A stretch of 64,000 nucleotides of DNA from Citrobacter braakii (lineage in GTDB: Bacteria; Pseudomonadota; Gammaproteobacteria; Enterobacterales; Enterobacteriaceae), in the NCBI RefSeq assembly GCF_002075345.1, contig NZ_NAEW01000005.1, forward strand, positions 310,001 to 374,000. The letters run 5' to 3'. A program made the position numbers and the translations under genes. Below, one piece after another: positions 9,144 to 20,168 of the stretch (positions within the stretch are counted from its first letter, which is position 1; every line of letters begins with the position of its first letter). A model generated the notes under the pieces. The model searched no databases. It worked only from the letters and a program-made list of their open reading frames with translations, and had not been told where the DNA came from.

Positions 9144-10253
9144 ATGAAACGGAATGCGAAAACAATCATCGCAGGGGTGATAGCACTGGCAATGTCACAC
9201 GCGGCCATGGCGGAGGATATCAAGGTCGCTGTTGTCGGGGCGATGTCAGGTCCGGTCGCGCAGTGGGGTGATATGGAATTTAATGGCGCACGTCAGGCCA
9301 TTAAAGATATCAATGCCAAAGGCGGGGTCAAAGGCGACAAACTGGTTGCCGTCGAATATGACGACGCCTGCGATCCGAAACAGGCCGTTGCGGTAGCGAA
9401 CAAAATCGTCAATGACGGCATTCAGTACGTTATTGGTCATCTGTGCTCATCTTCCACGCAGCCCGCATCAGATATCTATGAAGACGAAGGCATTCTGATG
9501 ATTTCCCCGGGCGCGACCAACCCGGAACTGACCCAGCGCGGTTACGCACACATTATGCGTACAGCGGGCCTGGACTCCTCTCAGGGGCCGACCGCCGCGA
9601 AATACATTCTGGAGAAGGTGAAGCCGCAACGCATCGCCATCATTCACGATAAACAGCAATACGGTGAAGGCCTGGCGCGTTCAGTGCAGGAGAGCCTGAA
9701 AGCGGGCAAAGCCAATATCGTCTTCTTTGACGGGATCACTGCCGGGGAAAAAGATTTTTCTGCGCTGATCGCCCGCCTGAAAAAAGAAAATATCGATTTT
9801 GTTTATTACGGCGGCTACTACCCGGAAATGGGACAAATGCTGCGCCAGGCTCGCTCCGTCGGGCTGAATACCCAGTTTATGGGACCTGAGGGTGTGGGCA
9901 ATGCGTCGCTGTCTAACATTGCCGGTGATGCCGCTGAAGGCATGCTGGTGACCATGCCAAAACGCTATGACCAGGATCCGGCGAATAAAGCTATCGTCGA
10001 TGCGCTCAAAGCTGACAAGAAAGATCCAACCGGACCGTACGTGTGGATCACTTATGCAGCCGTCCAGTCATTGGCGACAGCAATGGATCGCAGCGGTAGC
10101 AAAGAGCCGTTGGAGCTGGTGAAAGATCTGAAAGCACACGGGGCTGACACCGTGATTGGGCCGCTGAAATGGGACGAAAAAGGCGATTTGAAGGGATTTG
10201 AGTTTGGTGTCTTCCAGTGGCACGCGGACGGATCATCGACCGTCGCGAAGTAA
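9144..10253 (+). CDS. livK: LivK, leucine-specific periplasmic binding protein
   Basis: The 369-residue precursor has a signal peptide cleaved after Ala23 (AMA|EDIKV). It delivers leucine to LivHMGF. It is highly similar to LivJ over its whole length, including the disulphide cysteines, and differs mainly in the binding-cleft segments (for example [15 protein letters not shown] against [15 protein letters not shown]). This agrees with a tandem duplication that later specialised. It heads the livKHMGF operon. A G+C-rich hairpin separates it from livH. Confidence 0.96.
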   Translation: MKRNAKTIIAGVIALAMSHAAMAEDIKVAVVGAMSGPVAQWGDMEFNGARQAIKDINAKGGVKGDKLVAVEYDDACDPKQAVAVANKIVNDGIQYVIGHLCSSSTQPASDIYEDEGILMISPGATNPELTQRGYAHIMRTAGLDSSQGPTAAKYILEKVKPQRIAIIHDKQQYGEGLARSVQESLKAGKANIVFFDGITAGEKDFSALIARLKKENIDFVYYGGYYPEMGQMLRQARSVGLNTQFMGPEGVGNASLSNIAGDAAEGMLVTMPKRYDQDPANKAIVDALKADKKDPTGPYVWITYAAVQSLATAMDRSGSKEPLELVKDLKAHGADTVIGPLKWDEKGDLKGFEFGVFQWHADGSSTVAK

Positions 10254-10274
10254 TAGCTGAAGACGAGTTATCCC

Positions 10275-10298
10275 ACCGCCCGTGCAAAACGGGCGGGT
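10275..10298 (+). promoter_or_regulatory. Intra-operon hairpin between livK and livH
   Basis: CCGCCCGT (10276-10283) and ACGGGCGG (10289-10296) form a strong stem with a 5-nt loop. No T-run follows, so it is more likely an mRNA 3' end stabiliser or partial attenuator than a full terminator. That would fit the need for more binding protein than permease. Confidence 0.6.
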
Positions 10299-10314
10299 TA
10301 AGAAAGGTTACCTT

Positions 10315-11241
10315 ATGTCCGAGCAGTTCCTCTATTTCTTGCAGCAGATGTTTAACGGCGTCACGCTGGGAAGCACCTACGCGCTGATCGCTATCGGTTA
10401 CACGATGGTGTACGGCATTATCGGCATGATCAACTTCGCCCATGGCGAGGTGTATATGATCGGCAGCTATATCTCCTTTATGATCATCGCTGCGCTAATG
10501 ATGATGGGTATTGATTCCAGCTGGCTACTGGTCGCGGCGGGCTTTGTCGGCGCGATTGTGATTGCCAGCGCCTACGGCTGGAGCATTGAACGCGTAGCGT
10601 ATCGGCCCGTGCGCAGCTCTAAGCGCCTGATCGCGCTGATTTCCGCTATCGGGATGTCCATCTTCCTGCAAAACTACGTCAGCCTGACGGAAGGTTCGCG
10701 CGATGTGGCGCTGCCCAGCCTGTTTAACGGCCAGTGGACCGTCGGCAGTAGCGAAAACTTCTCTGCTTCCATCACCACCATGCAGTTGGTTATCTGGATT
10801 GTAACCTTCCTGGCGATGCTGGCGCTGACGCTGTTTATCCGTTACTCCCGTATGGGCCGTGCCTGCCGTGCCTGCGCGGAAGACCTGAAAATGGCCAGCC
10901 TGCTCGGCATAAATACCGATCGCGTGATTGCACTGACCTTTGTGATTGGCGCGGCAATGGCGGCGGTAGCGGGCGTACTGCTCGGCCAGTTCTACGGCGT
11001 AATTAACCCCTATATCGGCTTTATGGCCGGGATGAAAGCCTTTACCGCGGCGGTACTGGGCGGCATCGGCAGCATTCCTGGGGCGATGATCGGCGGTCTG
11101 ATTCTGGGTGTCGCGGAAGCGCTCTCCTCTGCTTATCTGAGTACCGAATACAAAGACGTGGTTTCATTCGCGCTGCTGATTCTGGTGCTGCTGGTGATGC
11201 CGACCGGTATTCTGGGTCGCCCGGAGGTAGAGAAAGTATGA
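10315..11241 (+). CDS. livH: LivH, branched-chain amino acid ABC permease
   Basis: The start at 10315 ([11 protein letters not shown]) gives 308 residues, as in E. coli; an upstream in-frame ATG lies in the leader hairpin region and was rejected. It is one of two transmembrane subunits of the Leu/Ile/Val importer, with about eight helices. The conserved cytoplasmic EAA-like loop [16 protein letters not shown] lies near residue 200. Its stop overlaps the livM start in an ATGA arrangement. Confidence 0.95.
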   Translation: MSEQFLYFLQQMFNGVTLGSTYALIAIGYTMVYGIIGMINFAHGEVYMIGSYISFMIIAALMMMGIDSSWLLVAAGFVGAIVIASAYGWSIERVAYRPVRSSKRLIALISAIGMSIFLQNYVSLTEGSRDVALPSLFNGQWTVGSSENFSASITTMQLVIWIVTFLAMLALTLFIRYSRMGRACRACAEDLKMASLLGINTDRVIALTFVIGAAMAAVAGVLLGQFYGVINPYIGFMAGMKAFTAAVLGGIGSIPGAMIGGLILGVAEALSSAYLSTEYKDVVSFALLILVLLVMPTGILGRPEVEKV

Positions 11242-12515
11242 AACCGATGCATTTTGCAATGGCGCTGCTCTCTGCCGCTATGTTCTTCATCCTGGCGGGC
11301 GTCTTTATGGGCGTCCAGTTGGAGCTTGACGGCACCAAACTGGTGGTGGATAGCGCCGCGGATATCCGCTGGCAGTGGGTGTTTATCGGCACTGGCGTGG
11401 TTTTTCTCTTCCAACTGTTGCGTCCAGCTTTCCAGAAGGGCCTGAAGAGCGTCTCTGGACCGAAGTTTATTCTGCCGGCGATTGATGGCTCCACCGTTAA
11501 ACAGAAGCTGTTCCTGGTCGCGCTGCTGGTGATTGCCGTGGCGTGGCCGTTTATGGTGTCGCGCGGTACGGTTGATATTGCCACGTTGACGATGATTTAT
11601 ATCATCCTCGGCCTCGGCTTAAACGTGGTGGTGGGGCTTTCCGGTCTGCTGGTGCTGGGCTACGGCGGCTTCTATGCCATCGGTGCTTACACCTTCGCGC
11701 TGCTGAACCACTATTACGGACTCGGCTTCTGGACCTGTCTGCCGCTGGCGGGGCTGGTTTCCGCTGCTGCGGGCTTTATGCTCGGCTTCCCGGTACTGCG
11801 CCTGCGCGGTGACTATCTGGCGATTGTGACTTTAGGCTTCGGCGAAATCGTCCGTATCCTGCTGCTCAACAACACCGAAGTGACCGGTGGCCCGAACGGT
11901 ATCAGCCAGATCCCGAAACCGACCTTTTTCGGTCTGGAGTTCAGCCGTACTGCCCGTGAAGGTGGCTGGGATACCTTCAGCAACTTCTTTAACGTGAAGT
12001 ACGATCCCTCTGACCGCGTTATTTTCCTCTATCTGGTGGCGCTGCTGCTGGTGGTCTTCTCGCTGTTTGTCATCAACCGTCTGCTGCGTATGCCGTTGGG
12101 TCGTGCGTGGGAAGCGCTGCGCGAAGATGAAATAGCCTGTCGCTCGTTGGGCTTAAACCCTACGCGCATCAAGCTGACCGCCTTTACCATCAGCGCCGCG
12201 TTCGCCGGTTTTGCCGGTACGTTGTTTGCCGCGCGTCAGGGTTTTGTCAGCCCGGAATCCTTCACCTTTGCCGAGTCGGCCTTTGTGCTGGCGATTGTGG
12301 TACTGGGCGGGATGGGCTCACAGTTTGCAGTGATCCTCGCGGCCATCCTGCTGGTGGTGTCACGCGAGCTGATGCGTGATTTCAATGAATACAGCATGTT
12401 AATGCTGGGTGGTTTAATGGTACTGATGATGATCTGGCGTCCGCAGGGCTTGTTGCCGATGACCCGTCCGCAGTTGAAGCTGAAAAACGGGGAAGCAAAA
12501 GGAGAGCAGGCATGA
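11238..12515 (+). CDS. livM: LivM, branched-chain amino acid ABC permease
   Basis: The 425-residue protein is the second permease subunit of LivKHMGF and matches E. coli in length. It has an N-terminal extension with two or three helices (about residues 1-110) before the LivM core permease domain. The EAA-type coupling loop [16 protein letters not shown] lies near residue 295. ATGA overlaps with both livH and livG indicate tight translational coupling. Confidence 0.95.
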   Translation: MKPMHFAMALLSAAMFFILAGVFMGVQLELDGTKLVVDSAADIRWQWVFIGTGVVFLFQLLRPAFQKGLKSVSGPKFILPAIDGSTVKQKLFLVALLVIAVAWPFMVSRGTVDIATLTMIYIILGLGLNVVVGLSGLLVLGYGGFYAIGAYTFALLNHYYGLGFWTCLPLAGLVSAAAGFMLGFPVLRLRGDYLAIVTLGFGEIVRILLLNNTEVTGGPNGISQIPKPTFFGLEFSRTAREGGWDTFSNFFNVKYDPSDRVIFLYLVALLLVVFSLFVINRLLRMPLGRAWEALREDEIACRSLGLNPTRIKLTAFTISAAFAGFAGTLFAARQGFVSPESFTFAESAFVLAIVVLGGMGSQFAVILAAILLVVSRELMRDFNEYSMLMLGGLMVLMMIWRPQGLLPMTRPQLKLKNGEAKGEQA

Positions 12516-13279
12516 GTCAGCCATTATTATCCGTCAACGGCCTGATGATGCGCTTCGGCGGTCTGCTGGCGGTAAACAACGTTGAACTGGAGCTGAGACC
12601 ACAGGAGATCGTCTCGTTAATCGGGCCAAACGGTGCGGGAAAAACCACGGTCTTTAACTGCCTGACCGGTTTTTATAAGCCGACGGGTGGGACGATTAAG
12701 CTGCGCGACCAGCATCTGGAAGGGCTGCCGGGTCAGCAAATTGCGCGGATGGGTGTGGTGCGTACTTTCCAGCACGTGCGTCTGTTTCGCGAGATGACGG
12801 TGATTGAAAACCTGCTGGTGGCGCAACATCAGCAGCTGAAAACCGGCGTCTTCTCCGGCCTGTTGAAAACCCCGTCGTTCCGTCGCGCGCAGAGTGAAGC
12901 GTTGGATCGCGCCGCCACCTGGCTGGAGCGTATTGGTTTGCTGGAGCACGCCAACCGTCAGGCCAGTAACCTGGCCTACGGCGACCAGCGCCGTCTGGAG
13001 ATTGCACGTTGCATGGTGACCCAGCCGGAAATCCTGATGCTCGACGAACCCGCCGCAGGCCTCAACCCGAAAGAGACCAAAGAGCTGGACGAGCTGATTG
13101 CTGAACTGCGTAACCATCACAACACCACCATTTTGTTGATTGAGCACGACATGAAGCTGGTGATGGGTATTTCCGACCGTATTTACGTGGTGAATCAGGG
13201 CACGCCGCTGGCGAACGGGACGCCGGAACAGATTCGTAACAACCCGGATGTGATCCGCGCCTATTTAGGTGAAGCATAA
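12512..13279 (+). CDS. livG: LivG, branched-chain amino acid ABC transporter ATPase
   Basis: The 255-residue ATPase has Walker [10 protein letters not shown] (38-46), Walker [12 protein letters not shown] and a divergent signature LAYGDQRR in place of LSGGQ, which is normal for LivG. It forms a heterodimer with LivF that powers LivHM. It overlaps livM by 4 nt. Confidence 0.96.
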   Translation: MSQPLLSVNGLMMRFGGLLAVNNVELELRPQEIVSLIGPNGAGKTTVFNCLTGFYKPTGGTIKLRDQHLEGLPGQQIARMGVVRTFQHVRLFREMTVIENLLVAQHQQLKTGVFSGLLKTPSFRRAQSEALDRAATWLERIGLLEHANRQASNLAYGDQRRLEIARCMVTQPEILMLDEPAAGLNPKETKELDELIAELRNHHNTTILLIEHDMKLVMGISDRIYVVNQGTPLANGTPEQIRNNPDVIRAYLGEA

Positions 13280-13296
13280 TGGTGGTGACGCATAAT

Positions 13297-14010
13297 ATGG
13301 AAAAAGTCATGTTGTCCTTTGACAAAGTCAGCGCCCACTACGGCAAGATACAGGCGCTGCACGACGTCAGCTTGTATATCAATCAAGGTGAAATCGTGAC
13401 GCTTATCGGCGCCAACGGCGCGGGAAAAACCACGCTGCTTGGTACGCTGTGCGGCGATCCGCGAGCGACAAGTGGGCGAATTGTCTTTGATGGTAAAGAC
13501 ATTACCGACTGGCAGACGGCGAAAATCATGCGCGAAGCGGTAGCGATTGTTCCGGAAGGGCGTCGCGTGTTTTCCCGCATGACGGTGGAAGAGAACCTGG
13601 CGATGGGCGGCTTCTTTGCCGAAAAGGACCAGTTTCAGGAACGCATCAAGTGGGTGTATGACCTGTTTCCCCGCCTGCATGAACGTCGAATTCAGCGTGC
13701 GGGCACGATGTCCGGCGGTGAACAGCAGATGCTGGCGATAGGCCGTGCGCTGATGAGTCAGCCGCGGCTGCTGCTGCTTGATGAGCCGTCGCTGGGTCTG
13801 GCGCCGATTATCATCCAGCAGATCTTCAACACCATCGAACAACTGCGCGAGCAGGGGATGACAATCTTCCTCGTCGAACAGAACGCTAACCAGGCGCTGA
13901 AGCTCGCCGATCGCGGCTACGTGCTGGAAAACGGTCATGTGGTGTTGGAAGACACTGGTGATGCGTTACTGGCTAACGAAGCAGTGCGCAGCGCGTATCT
14001 GGGCGGTTAA
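13297..14010 (+). CDS. livF: LivF, branched-chain amino acid ABC transporter ATPase
   Basis: The 237-residue ATPase has Walker A GANGAGKTT (38-46), signature MSGGEQQ and Walker B LLLLDEPSLGL. The start at 13297 (MEKVMLSFDK) matches E. coli; an in-frame ATG at 13279 touching the livG stop would add six residues and could be used through coupling. It is the last gene of the liv operon and is followed by an intrinsic terminator. Confidence 0.95.
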   Translation: MEKVMLSFDKVSAHYGKIQALHDVSLYINQGEIVTLIGANGAGKTTLLGTLCGDPRATSGRIVFDGKDITDWQTAKIMREAVAIVPEGRRVFSRMTVEENLAMGGFFAEKDQFQERIKWVYDLFPRLHERRIQRAGTMSGGEQQMLAIGRALMSQPRLLLLDEPSLGLAPIIIQQIFNTIEQLREQGMTIFLVEQNANQALKLADRGYVLENGHVVLEDTGDALLANEAVRSAYLGG

Positions 14011-14026
14011 CATTCTCTGAATGGAC

Positions 14027-14052
14027 AAGGGGGCCTGATATGGCCCCTTTTT
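14027..14052 (+). terminator. liv operon terminator
   Basis: The stem AAGGGGGCC / GGCCCCTTT (within 14027-14050) continues into a short T-run, 17 nt after livF. Confidence 0.9.
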
Positions 14053-14111
14053 ATTGCTCTATGTTATTATTGAGAATAGTTATCAATAATAAAAGTGAAC
14101 ATGGAGAAAGG

Positions 14112-14393
14112 ATGATACGTTCCGGTATCTGCATGATGATTGGCGGTTTGTTTTGGACGCTTTCATCAAATACCCTGGCCTTAACACCGCCAGCGTTCGA
14201 CCCGCGCGACCCTTCAATCTGGGAAGAGAAACCGGACAACTCGTTAGCGCAGTCCAGCTCGCCCTGTGAAGTGTTCACCTCCTCTGTCTGCCCGGGCTGG
14301 GAAGATGAGAAATCGGATATTCAGCGCGAACGTGAGCGGCGGGAACAGCAGCGTTTACAGAATGAATATGAACGACGCTGGCGTAAAGATTAA
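14112..14393 (+). CDS. Small secreted protein of unknown function (93 aa)
   Basis: I do not recognise this gene, and I do not recall a counterpart at this position in E. coli. The start at 14112 has GGAG five bases upstream and produces a convincing signal peptide (MIRSGICMMIGGLF..., predicted cleavage near LA|LTPPAF). The mature part is about 70 residues: a Pro/Asp-rich segment, two cysteines (SPCEVFTSSVCPG) that could form one disulphide, then a highly charged helical tail rich in Arg, Glu and Gln. A periplasmic location is inferred. It lies between the liv terminator and the ugp promoter and probably has its own promoter. Confidence 0.72.
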   Translation: MIRSGICMMIGGLFWTLSSNTLALTPPAFDPRDPSIWEEKPDNSLAQSSSPCEVFTSSVCPGWEDEKSDIQRERERREQQRLQNEYERRWRKD

Positions 14394-14429
14394 TGTTCTT
14401 TGCTGGCTGCAACAGATAACGTCATCCTG

Positions 14430-14459
14430 GCCGGGTAAGACATAGCGCTACCCGGCTTT
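14430..14459. repeat. REP-like hairpin
   Basis: GCCGGGTA (14430-14437) and TACCCGGC (14449-14456) form a short REP-type palindrome followed by TTTG. It may also terminate the small secreted-protein gene upstream. Confidence 0.65.
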
Positions 14460-14529
14460 GTTGTGCACCACCCCGCATTTTCCTGTCACTACGCTTTCAC
14501 CGCCTTGCCATCTGTTTGTCGCCTTACTA

Positions 14530-14600
14530 TCTTTTTTTTGTAATAAAAAAGTTATTTTTCTGTCATTCGAGCATGTCATGTTACCCCCGCGAGCATAAAA
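14530..14600 (+). promoter_or_regulatory. ugp promoter with PhoB boxes
   Basis: CTGTCAT (14560-14566) and ATGTCAT (14573-14579) lie in a T-rich context ahead of ugpB and resemble PHO-box repeats (consensus CTGTCAT spaced by four bases, here slightly displaced). The E. coli ugp operon is PhoB-activated from a promoter in the same place. Exact box boundaries are inferred. Confidence 0.6.
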
Positions 14601-14641
14601 CGCGTGATATCGCGCATCCGGCACAACAAGAGAGATAACCG

Positions 14642-15958
14642 ATGATATCGTTACGACATACAGCTTTAGGACTGGCACTTAGCCTGGCGTTTGCAGGTCA
14701 GGCTCTGGCCGTCACCACTATCCCGTTCTGGCACTCAATGGAAGGTGAACTGGGTAAAGAAGTTGATTCACTGGCGCAACGTTTTAATGCCGCCAATCCC
14801 GACTACAAAATTGTTCCGCAGTACAAAGGCAACTACGAGCAGAGCCTGAGCGCAGGTATTGCGGCTTTCCGTACCGGAAACGCACCTGCGCTACTGCAGG
14901 TTTATGAAGTGGGCACGGCAACGATGATGGCCTCGAAAGCCATTAAACCGGTCTATGAAGTATTCAAAGAGGCTGGTATTAACTTCGATGAGTCTCAGTT
15001 CGTGCCGACGGTTTCCGGTTATTACACCGACTCTAAAAGCGGACACTTACTCTCCCAGCCGTTTAACAGCTCCACGCCGGTGCTGTACTACAACAAAGAT
15101 GCCTTCAAAAAAGCCGGTTTAGACCCTGAGCAGCCGCCAAAAACCTGGCAGGATCTGGCGGAATACACCGCGAAGCTGAAAGCAGCAGGCATGAAGTGCG
15201 GCTACGCCAGCGGCTGGCAGGGATGGATTCAGATTGAAAACTTCAGCGCCTGGAATGGTCTGCCGGTGGCCACCAAAAACAACGGCTTTGACGGTACTGA
15301 CGCGGTGCTGGAATTCAATAAACCGGAACAGGTGAAACATATCGCCCTGCTGGAAGAGTTGAACAAAAAAGGGGATTTCAGCTACTTCGGGCGTAAAGAC
15401 GAGTCTACCGAGAAGTTCTATAACGGGGATTGTGCCATTACCACTGCCTCTTCCGGTTCTCTGGCTGACATCCGCCACTACGCCAAATTCAACTATGGCG
15501 TCGGCATGATGCCGTACGATGCCTATGTGAAGGGCGCGCCGCAGAACGCGATTATCGGGGGAGCCAGCCTGTGGGTGATGCAGGGTAAAGACAAAGCAAC
15601 CTACGAAGGCGTGGCGCAGTTCCTCAACTTCCTGGCGAAGCCTGAAATTGCTGCCGAATGGCACCAGAAGACCGGCTACCTACCCATTACAACCGCCGCG
15701 TACGACTTGACCCGCGAGCAGGGCTTCTATGATAAGAACCCTGGGGCTGATATCGCCACCCGCCAGATGCTGAACAAGCCACCGTTGCCGTTCACCAAAG
15801 GGCTGCGTCTGGGCAACATGCCGCAGATCCGCACCATCGTAGATGAAGAACTGGAAAGCGTCTGGACCGGGAAGAAAACCCCGCAGCAGGCGCTGGATGC
15901 TGCCGTTGAGCGTGGCAATCAGTTACTGCGCCGCTTTGAGCAATCGACTAAATCGTAA
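14642..15958 (+). CDS. ugpB: UgpB, glycerol-3-phosphate periplasmic binding protein
   Basis: The 438-residue precursor is identical in length to E. coli UgpB, with a signal peptide cleaved after Ala23 (ALA|VTTIPF). It binds sn-glycerol-3-phosphate and glycerophosphocholine in the periplasm and presents them to UgpAEC. It belongs to extracellular solute-binding family 1; the conserved segment [18 protein letters not shown] is visible near residue 140. It is first in the phosphate-starvation operon ugpBAECQ. Confidence 0.96.
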   Translation: MISLRHTALGLALSLAFAGQALAVTTIPFWHSMEGELGKEVDSLAQRFNAANPDYKIVPQYKGNYEQSLSAGIAAFRTGNAPALLQVYEVGTATMMASKAIKPVYEVFKEAGINFDESQFVPTVSGYYTDSKSGHLLSQPFNSSTPVLYYNKDAFKKAGLDPEQPPKTWQDLAEYTAKLKAAGMKCGYASGWQGWIQIENFSAWNGLPVATKNNGFDGTDAVLEFNKPEQVKHIALLEELNKKGDFSYFGRKDESTEKFYNGDCAITTASSGSLADIRHYAKFNYGVGMMPYDAYVKGAPQNAIIGGASLWVMQGKDKATYEGVAQFLNFLAKPEIAAEWHQKTGYLPITTAAYDLTREQGFYDKNPGADIATRQMLNKPPLPFTKGLRLGNMPQIRTIVDEELESVWTGKKTPQQALDAAVERGNQLLRRFEQSTKS

Positions 15959-15965
15959 TGTGAAA

Positions 15966-16048
15966 TGCCGGGTGGCGGCTGCGACTTACCCGGCCTACAA
16001 ATGCGTGTAGTTTGTAGGCCGGATACGGTGTTTGCACCGCAATCTGGC
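15966..16048. repeat. BIME between ugpB and ugpA
   Basis: A REP unit (GCCGGGTGGCGGC...TACCCGGCCTAC, 15967-15998) is followed by a second, partly degraded unit starting GTAGGCCGGAT (16013). An intra-operon position after the binding-protein gene fits a role in protecting the ugpB 3' end and lowering downstream expression. Confidence 0.8.
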
Positions 16049-16070
16049 ACCTTCCAGGAAAAGAACCTAC

Positions 16071-16958
16071 ATGTCTTCATCCCGTCCGGTGTTCCGCTCG
16101 CGCTGGCTTCCCTATTTGCTGGTGGCCCCGCAGCTGGTTATCACCGTTATTTTCTTTATCTGGCCCGCCGGTGAAGCGCTGTGGTACTCACTACAATCCG
16201 TTGATCCGTTTGGTCTTTCTAGCCAGTTTGTCGGACTGGAAAACTTTATCGCGCTGTTTCATGACCCGTACTACCTTGATTCATTCTGGACCACCATAAA
16301 GTTCAGTACGCTAGTCACGGTAAGCGGTTTGCTGGTGTCGTTATTTTTTGCGGCGCTGGTGAATTACGTGGTGCGCGGCAGCCGTTTTTACCAGACGCTG
16401 ATGCTGTTGCCTTACGCCGTCGCGCCCGCCGTCGCCGCCGTATTGTGGATCTTCCTGTTTAATCCAGGACGCGGGTTGATTACCCATTTTCTCGGTGAGT
16501 TTGGCTATGACTGGAACCATGCGCAAAACAGCGGTCAGGCGATGTTTCTGGTGGTGTTTGCGTCGGTCTGGAAGCAGATTAGTTACAACTTCCTATTCTT
16601 CTTTGCCGCACTACAGTCTATTCCGCGGTCGCTGATTGAAGCCGCCGCGATTGATGGTGCGGGACCGGTTCGCCGCTTCTTTAAGCTGGCGCTGCCGCTG
16701 ATTGCACCGGTCAGCTTCTTTCTGCTGGTGGTGAATCTGGTTTATGCCTTCTTTGATACCTTTCCGGTGATCGATGCCGCTACGGCGGGTGGGCCGGTAC
16801 AGGCGACCACTACGTTGATTTATAAGATCTATCGCGAAGGCTTTGTCGGGCTGGATCTCTCCGCCTCGGCCGCCCAATCGGTAGTGCTGATGTTCCTGGT
16901 CATTATTTTGACGGTGGTGCAGTTCCGCTATGTGGAAAGTAAGGTGCGTTACCAATGA
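16071..16958 (+). CDS. ugpA: UgpA, glycerol-3-phosphate ABC permease
   Basis: The start at 16071 ([10 protein letters not shown]) gives 295 residues, as in E. coli; the longer frame from 16032 reads through REP-derived sequence and was rejected. It has six predicted helices and the MalF-type EAA loop [20 protein letters not shown] near residue 200, which contacts UgpC. It overlaps ugpE by 4 nt (ATGA). Confidence 0.95.
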   Translation: MSSSRPVFRSRWLPYLLVAPQLVITVIFFIWPAGEALWYSLQSVDPFGLSSQFVGLENFIALFHDPYYLDSFWTTIKFSTLVTVSGLLVSLFFAALVNYVVRGSRFYQTLMLLPYAVAPAVAAVLWIFLFNPGRGLITHFLGEFGYDWNHAQNSGQAMFLVVFASVWKQISYNFLFFFAALQSIPRSLIEAAAIDGAGPVRRFFKLALPLIAPVSFFLLVVNLVYAFFDTFPVIDAATAGGPVQATTTLIYKIYREGFVGLDLSASAAQSVVLMFLVIILTVVQFRYVESKVRYQ

Positions 16959-17800
16959 TTGAGAATCGTCGTGGGCTAACAATATTCAGCCATGCCATGT
17001 TGATTATGGGGATCATGGTGATCCTGTTTCCGCTGTACGTCGCGTTTGTTGCGGCGACGCTGGATAACAAAGCAGTCTTTGAAACGCCGATGACGCTGGT
17101 TCCCGGCACACAACTGCTGGAAAACATGAAATACATCTGGGTCAACGGCGTGGGCGTTAACAGCGCGCCGTTCTGGCTGATGATGCTCAACAGTTTCATC
17201 ATGGCGTTCAGTATTACAGTAGGGAAAATCACCGTCTCTATGCTCTCCGCATTCGCCATCGTCTGGTTCCGCTTTCCACTGCGTAACCTGTTCTTCTGGA
17301 TGATTTTTATCACGCTGATGCTGCCGGTCGAGGTGCGTATTTTCCCGACGGTGGAAGTGATCGCCAACCTGAAAATGCTCGACAGCTATGCGGGTCTGAC
17401 GCTGCCGTTAATGGCATCGGCGACTGCGACGTTCCTGTTCCGGCAGTTTTTTATGACCCTGCCGGATGAACTGGTTGAGGCGGCGCGTATTGACGGTGCG
17501 TCACCGATGCGTTTTTTCCGCGATATTGTACTACCGCTGTCAAAAACCAATCTGGCGGCGCTGTTTGTGATCACCTTTATCTACGGCTGGAACCAGTATC
17601 TGTGGCCGTTGTTAATTATTACCGATGTCAATTTGGGCACTGCGGTGGCAGGTATCAAAGGCATGATTGCTACTGGTGAAGGCACCACGCAGTGGAATCA
17701 GGTAATGGCAGCCATGCTGCTGACGCTCATCCCTCCGGTAATCATCGTGTTAGCCATGCAGCGTGCCTTCGTACGTGGCCTGGTCGATAGTGAGAAATAA
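16955..17800 (+). CDS. ugpE: UgpE, glycerol-3-phosphate ABC permease
   Basis: This 281-residue second permease subunit matches E. coli UgpE in length. It has six predicted helices, with the EAA loop [20 protein letters not shown] near residue 180. Together with UgpA it forms the inner-membrane channel for glycerol-3-phosphate and glycerophosphodiesters. It overlaps ugpA and ends 2 nt before ugpC. Confidence 0.95.
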   Translation: MIENRRGLTIFSHAMLIMGIMVILFPLYVAFVAATLDNKAVFETPMTLVPGTQLLENMKYIWVNGVGVNSAPFWLMMLNSFIMAFSITVGKITVSMLSAFAIVWFRFPLRNLFFWMIFITLMLPVEVRIFPTVEVIANLKMLDSYAGLTLPLMASATATFLFRQFFMTLPDELVEAARIDGASPMRFFRDIVLPLSKTNLAALFVITFIYGWNQYLWPLLIITDVNLGTAVAGIKGMIATGEGTTQWNQVMAAMLLTLIPPVIIVLAMQRAFVRGLVDSEK

Positions 17801-17802
17801 AA

Positions 17803-18873
17803 ATGGCTGGTTTAAAACTACAGGCAGTAACCAAAAGCTGGGACGGCAAAACCCAGGTGATTAAACCGCTGACGCTGGATGTCGCGGACGGAGAATTTAT
17901 CGTGATGGTTGGCCCATCCGGCTGCGGTAAGTCAACGCTGCTACGGATGGTGGCCGGGCTTGAACGGGTGAGCGGCGGCGATATCTGGATTGATAATAAA
18001 CGCGTCACCGAAATGGAGCCTAAGGATCGCGGCATTGCGATGGTCTTTCAGAACTACGCGCTCTACCCACATATGAGCGTGGAAGAAAATATGGCCTGGG
18101 GGCTGAAAATCCGCGGGATGGGCAAGGAGCATATTGCCGAACGGGTGAAAGAGGCGGCGCGAATTCTCGAGCTGGGTGAACTGCTCAAGCGTCGTCCGCG
18201 CGAGCTTTCTGGCGGTCAGCGCCAGCGTGTGGCGATGGGGCGGGCGATTGTCCGTGACCCAGCGGTATTCCTGTTTGATGAGCCGCTGTCTAACCTCGAT
18301 GCCAAGCTGCGCGTACAGATGCGTCTGGAGTTACAACATCTGCATCGCCGACTGAAAACCACCTCACTGTATGTGACGCACGATCAGGTTGAAGCGATGA
18401 CCCTCGCCCAGCGGGTGATGGTGATGAACAAAGGCATTGCCGAGCAGATCGGCACGCCGGTTGAGGTATATGAAAAGCCTGCCAGCCGCTTTGTGGCGAG
18501 TTTTATCGGCAGCCCGGCGATGAATCTGCTGGACGGGCGCATCAGCGCCTCGGGCACCCATTTTGAGCTGGATGACGGCATGACGTTGCCCCTCGGCAGA
18601 AGCGCGAGGGAGTCTGGTGGGCGCAACATGACGTTGGGTATCCGCCCGGAGCATATTGCGCTAAGCTCGCAGGCCGAAGGCGGCGTGCCGTTGGTCGTCG
18701 ACACGCTGGAAATGCTGGGAGCGGATAACCTGGCACACGGACGTTGGGGTGAGCAAAAGCTGGTGGTGCGACTGGCGCATCAGCATCGCCCGACGGCAGG
18801 CAGCACGCTGTGGCTGCATCTGCCAGAAAATCATCTGCATCTTTTTGATGGCGAAACAGGACAACGCGTATGA
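17803..18873 (+). CDS. ugpC: UgpC, glycerol-3-phosphate ABC transporter ATPase
   Basis: The 356-residue MalK-like ATPase has Walker [10 protein letters not shown] (37-45), signature LSGGQRQR and Walker [19 protein letters not shown]-terminal regulatory OB-fold domain (about residues 240-356) is where cytoplasmic phosphate is thought to inhibit transport. UgpC and MalK are functionally interchangeable in E. coli. The stop overlaps ugpQ by 4 nt. Confidence 0.96.
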   Translation: MAGLKLQAVTKSWDGKTQVIKPLTLDVADGEFIVMVGPSGCGKSTLLRMVAGLERVSGGDIWIDNKRVTEMEPKDRGIAMVFQNYALYPHMSVEENMAWGLKIRGMGKEHIAERVKEAARILELGELLKRRPRELSGGQRQRVAMGRAIVRDPAVFLFDEPLSNLDAKLRVQMRLELQHLHRRLKTTSLYVTHDQVEAMTLAQRVMVMNKGIAEQIGTPVEVYEKPASRFVASFIGSPAMNLLDGRISASGTHFELDDGMTLPLGRSARESGGRNMTLGIRPEHIALSSQAEGGVPLVVDTLEMLGADNLAHGRWGEQKLVVRLAHQHRPTAGSTLWLHLPENHLHLFDGETGQRV

Positions 18874-19613
18874 GTAACTGGCCTTACCCCCATATCGTCG
18901 CCCATCGCGGCGGCGGTAAGCTGGCACCGGAAAACACCCTGGCGGCGATCGACATGGGGGCGCGATACGGGCATACCATGATTGAGTTTGACGCTAAATT
19001 GTCGAAAGACGGTGAGATCTTCTTGCTGCATGACGACAACCTGGAACGCACCAGCAATGGTTGGGGTGTGGCAGGCGAGCTGAACTGGCAGGATTTATTG
19101 CGCGTGGACGCCGGCGGCTGGTTTAGCGGTGAGTTTAAAGGCGAACCGCTACCGCTGCTCTCGCAAGTGGCCGAGCGCTGCCGTCAGCACGGTATGATGG
19201 CGAATATTGAAATTAAACCTACCACCGGCACCGGAACGTTAACCGGCAAAGCCGTAGCGCTGGCCGCTCGGGAACTGTGGGCGGGAATGACACCACCGCT
19301 GTTGTCATCCTTTGAAATTGACGCGCTTGAAGCGGCGCAGCAGGCGGCGCCTGAACTGCCGAGAGGCTTACTGCTTGATGAGTGGCGCGAGGACTGGCGT
19401 GAGCTGACAACGCGGCTGGGTTGCGTCTCTATTCATTTTAATCACAAGCTGCTGGATGAAGCGCGCGTGGATGCGCTGCGCGACGCAGGACTACGTATTC
19501 TGGTGTATACCGTCAACCGACCCCAGCGCGCGGCGGAGCTACTACGCTGGGGAGTGGACTGCATCTGTACCGATGCCATTGATATGATTGGTCCGGATTT
19601 CCAGCCCTGTTAA
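18870..19613 (+). CDS. ugpQ: UgpQ, cytoplasmic glycerophosphodiester phosphodiesterase
   Basis: The 247-residue GDPD enzyme hydrolyses imported glycerophosphodiesters to glycerol-3-phosphate and an alcohol. The TIM-barrel catalytic signature is visible at the start ([15 protein letters not shown] near residues 11-12; [18 protein letters not shown] follows with the second histidine). It has no signal peptide, as expected for the cytoplasmic enzyme. It is the last gene of ugpBAECQ. Its stop codon overlaps that of convergent yhhA by 3-4 bases. Confidence 0.95.
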   Translation: MSNWPYPHIVAHRGGGKLAPENTLAAIDMGARYGHTMIEFDAKLSKDGEIFLLHDDNLERTSNGWGVAGELNWQDLLRVDAGGWFSGEFKGEPLPLLSQVAERCRQHGMMANIEIKPTTGTGTLTGKAVALAARELWAGMTPPLLSSFEIDALEAAQQAAPELPRGLLLDEWREDWRELTTRLGCVSIHFNHKLLDEARVDALRDAGLRILVYTVNRPQRAAELLRWGVDCICTDAIDMIGPDFQPC

Positions 19614-20050
19614 GGCCCAATTGTTTTTAACGGAACGTTAGGCTGCGGCGTGCTGGAGGGCTTCAGCATGTCGCCGTTCTTTTTCTCCGACAGCATATGT
19701 TGCTTATTCAGCGAGCTGTCCGGGTTACGGGTTCCACTTAACATCCCACCGTTGCTGTTGGGCAGCATTTGCTGCTGGCTGGAATTAAACTCGCCAGGCT
19801 GAGACTGAAGGACGCGCTGGGAGTTGGAATTGATTTGGTTTTCCATATGCTGTTGTTGCATACGCGTCTGTGTTTGCAACTGCTGATTGAGCATCCCTTT
19901 CTGCTGAATCTGCTGCGATTGCATTTGGGTTTGCATACGCTGCTGGCTCGGGATCTGATAACCGGGTTGATTCGGGTTATTCATGGTGTTGATGGGCTGT
20001 GCAAAGCCTGCAAACGGCAACAGCATGGCTAAAAGTAAGAGTCGTTTCAT
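19610..20050 (-). CDS. yhhA: YhhA, secreted Gln-rich DUF2756 protein
   Basis: The 146-residue precursor has a signal peptide cleaved after Ala17 (GFA|QPINTM). The mature protein is very rich in Gln, Asn, Met and Pro, and residues 35-90 form a predicted coiled or disordered Q-rich stretch. It matches E. coli YhhA closely, including the C-terminus PLKTIGP. A periplasmic location is inferred and the function is unknown. It is tail-to-tail with ugpQ and upstream of and divergent from ggt. Confidence 0.9.
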   Translation of the reverse strand: MKRLLLLAMLLPFAGFAQPINTMNNPNQPGYQIPSQQRMQTQMQSQQIQQKGMLNQQLQTQTRMQQQHMENQINSNSQRVLQSQPGEFNSSQQQMLPNSNGGMLSGTRNPDSSLNKQHMLSEKKNGDMLKPSSTPQPNVPLKTIGP

Positions 20051-20168
20051 CGCTTTTCTCCTCTCGGGGATCTCTTAAGTTTACTCCTTTCTCGCCGTTA
20101 CGATGATTATTTCAGAGTTATGCACCAGGCTTAGTGGGGGCTGACCCCCATACATCTGGAGAATAACG

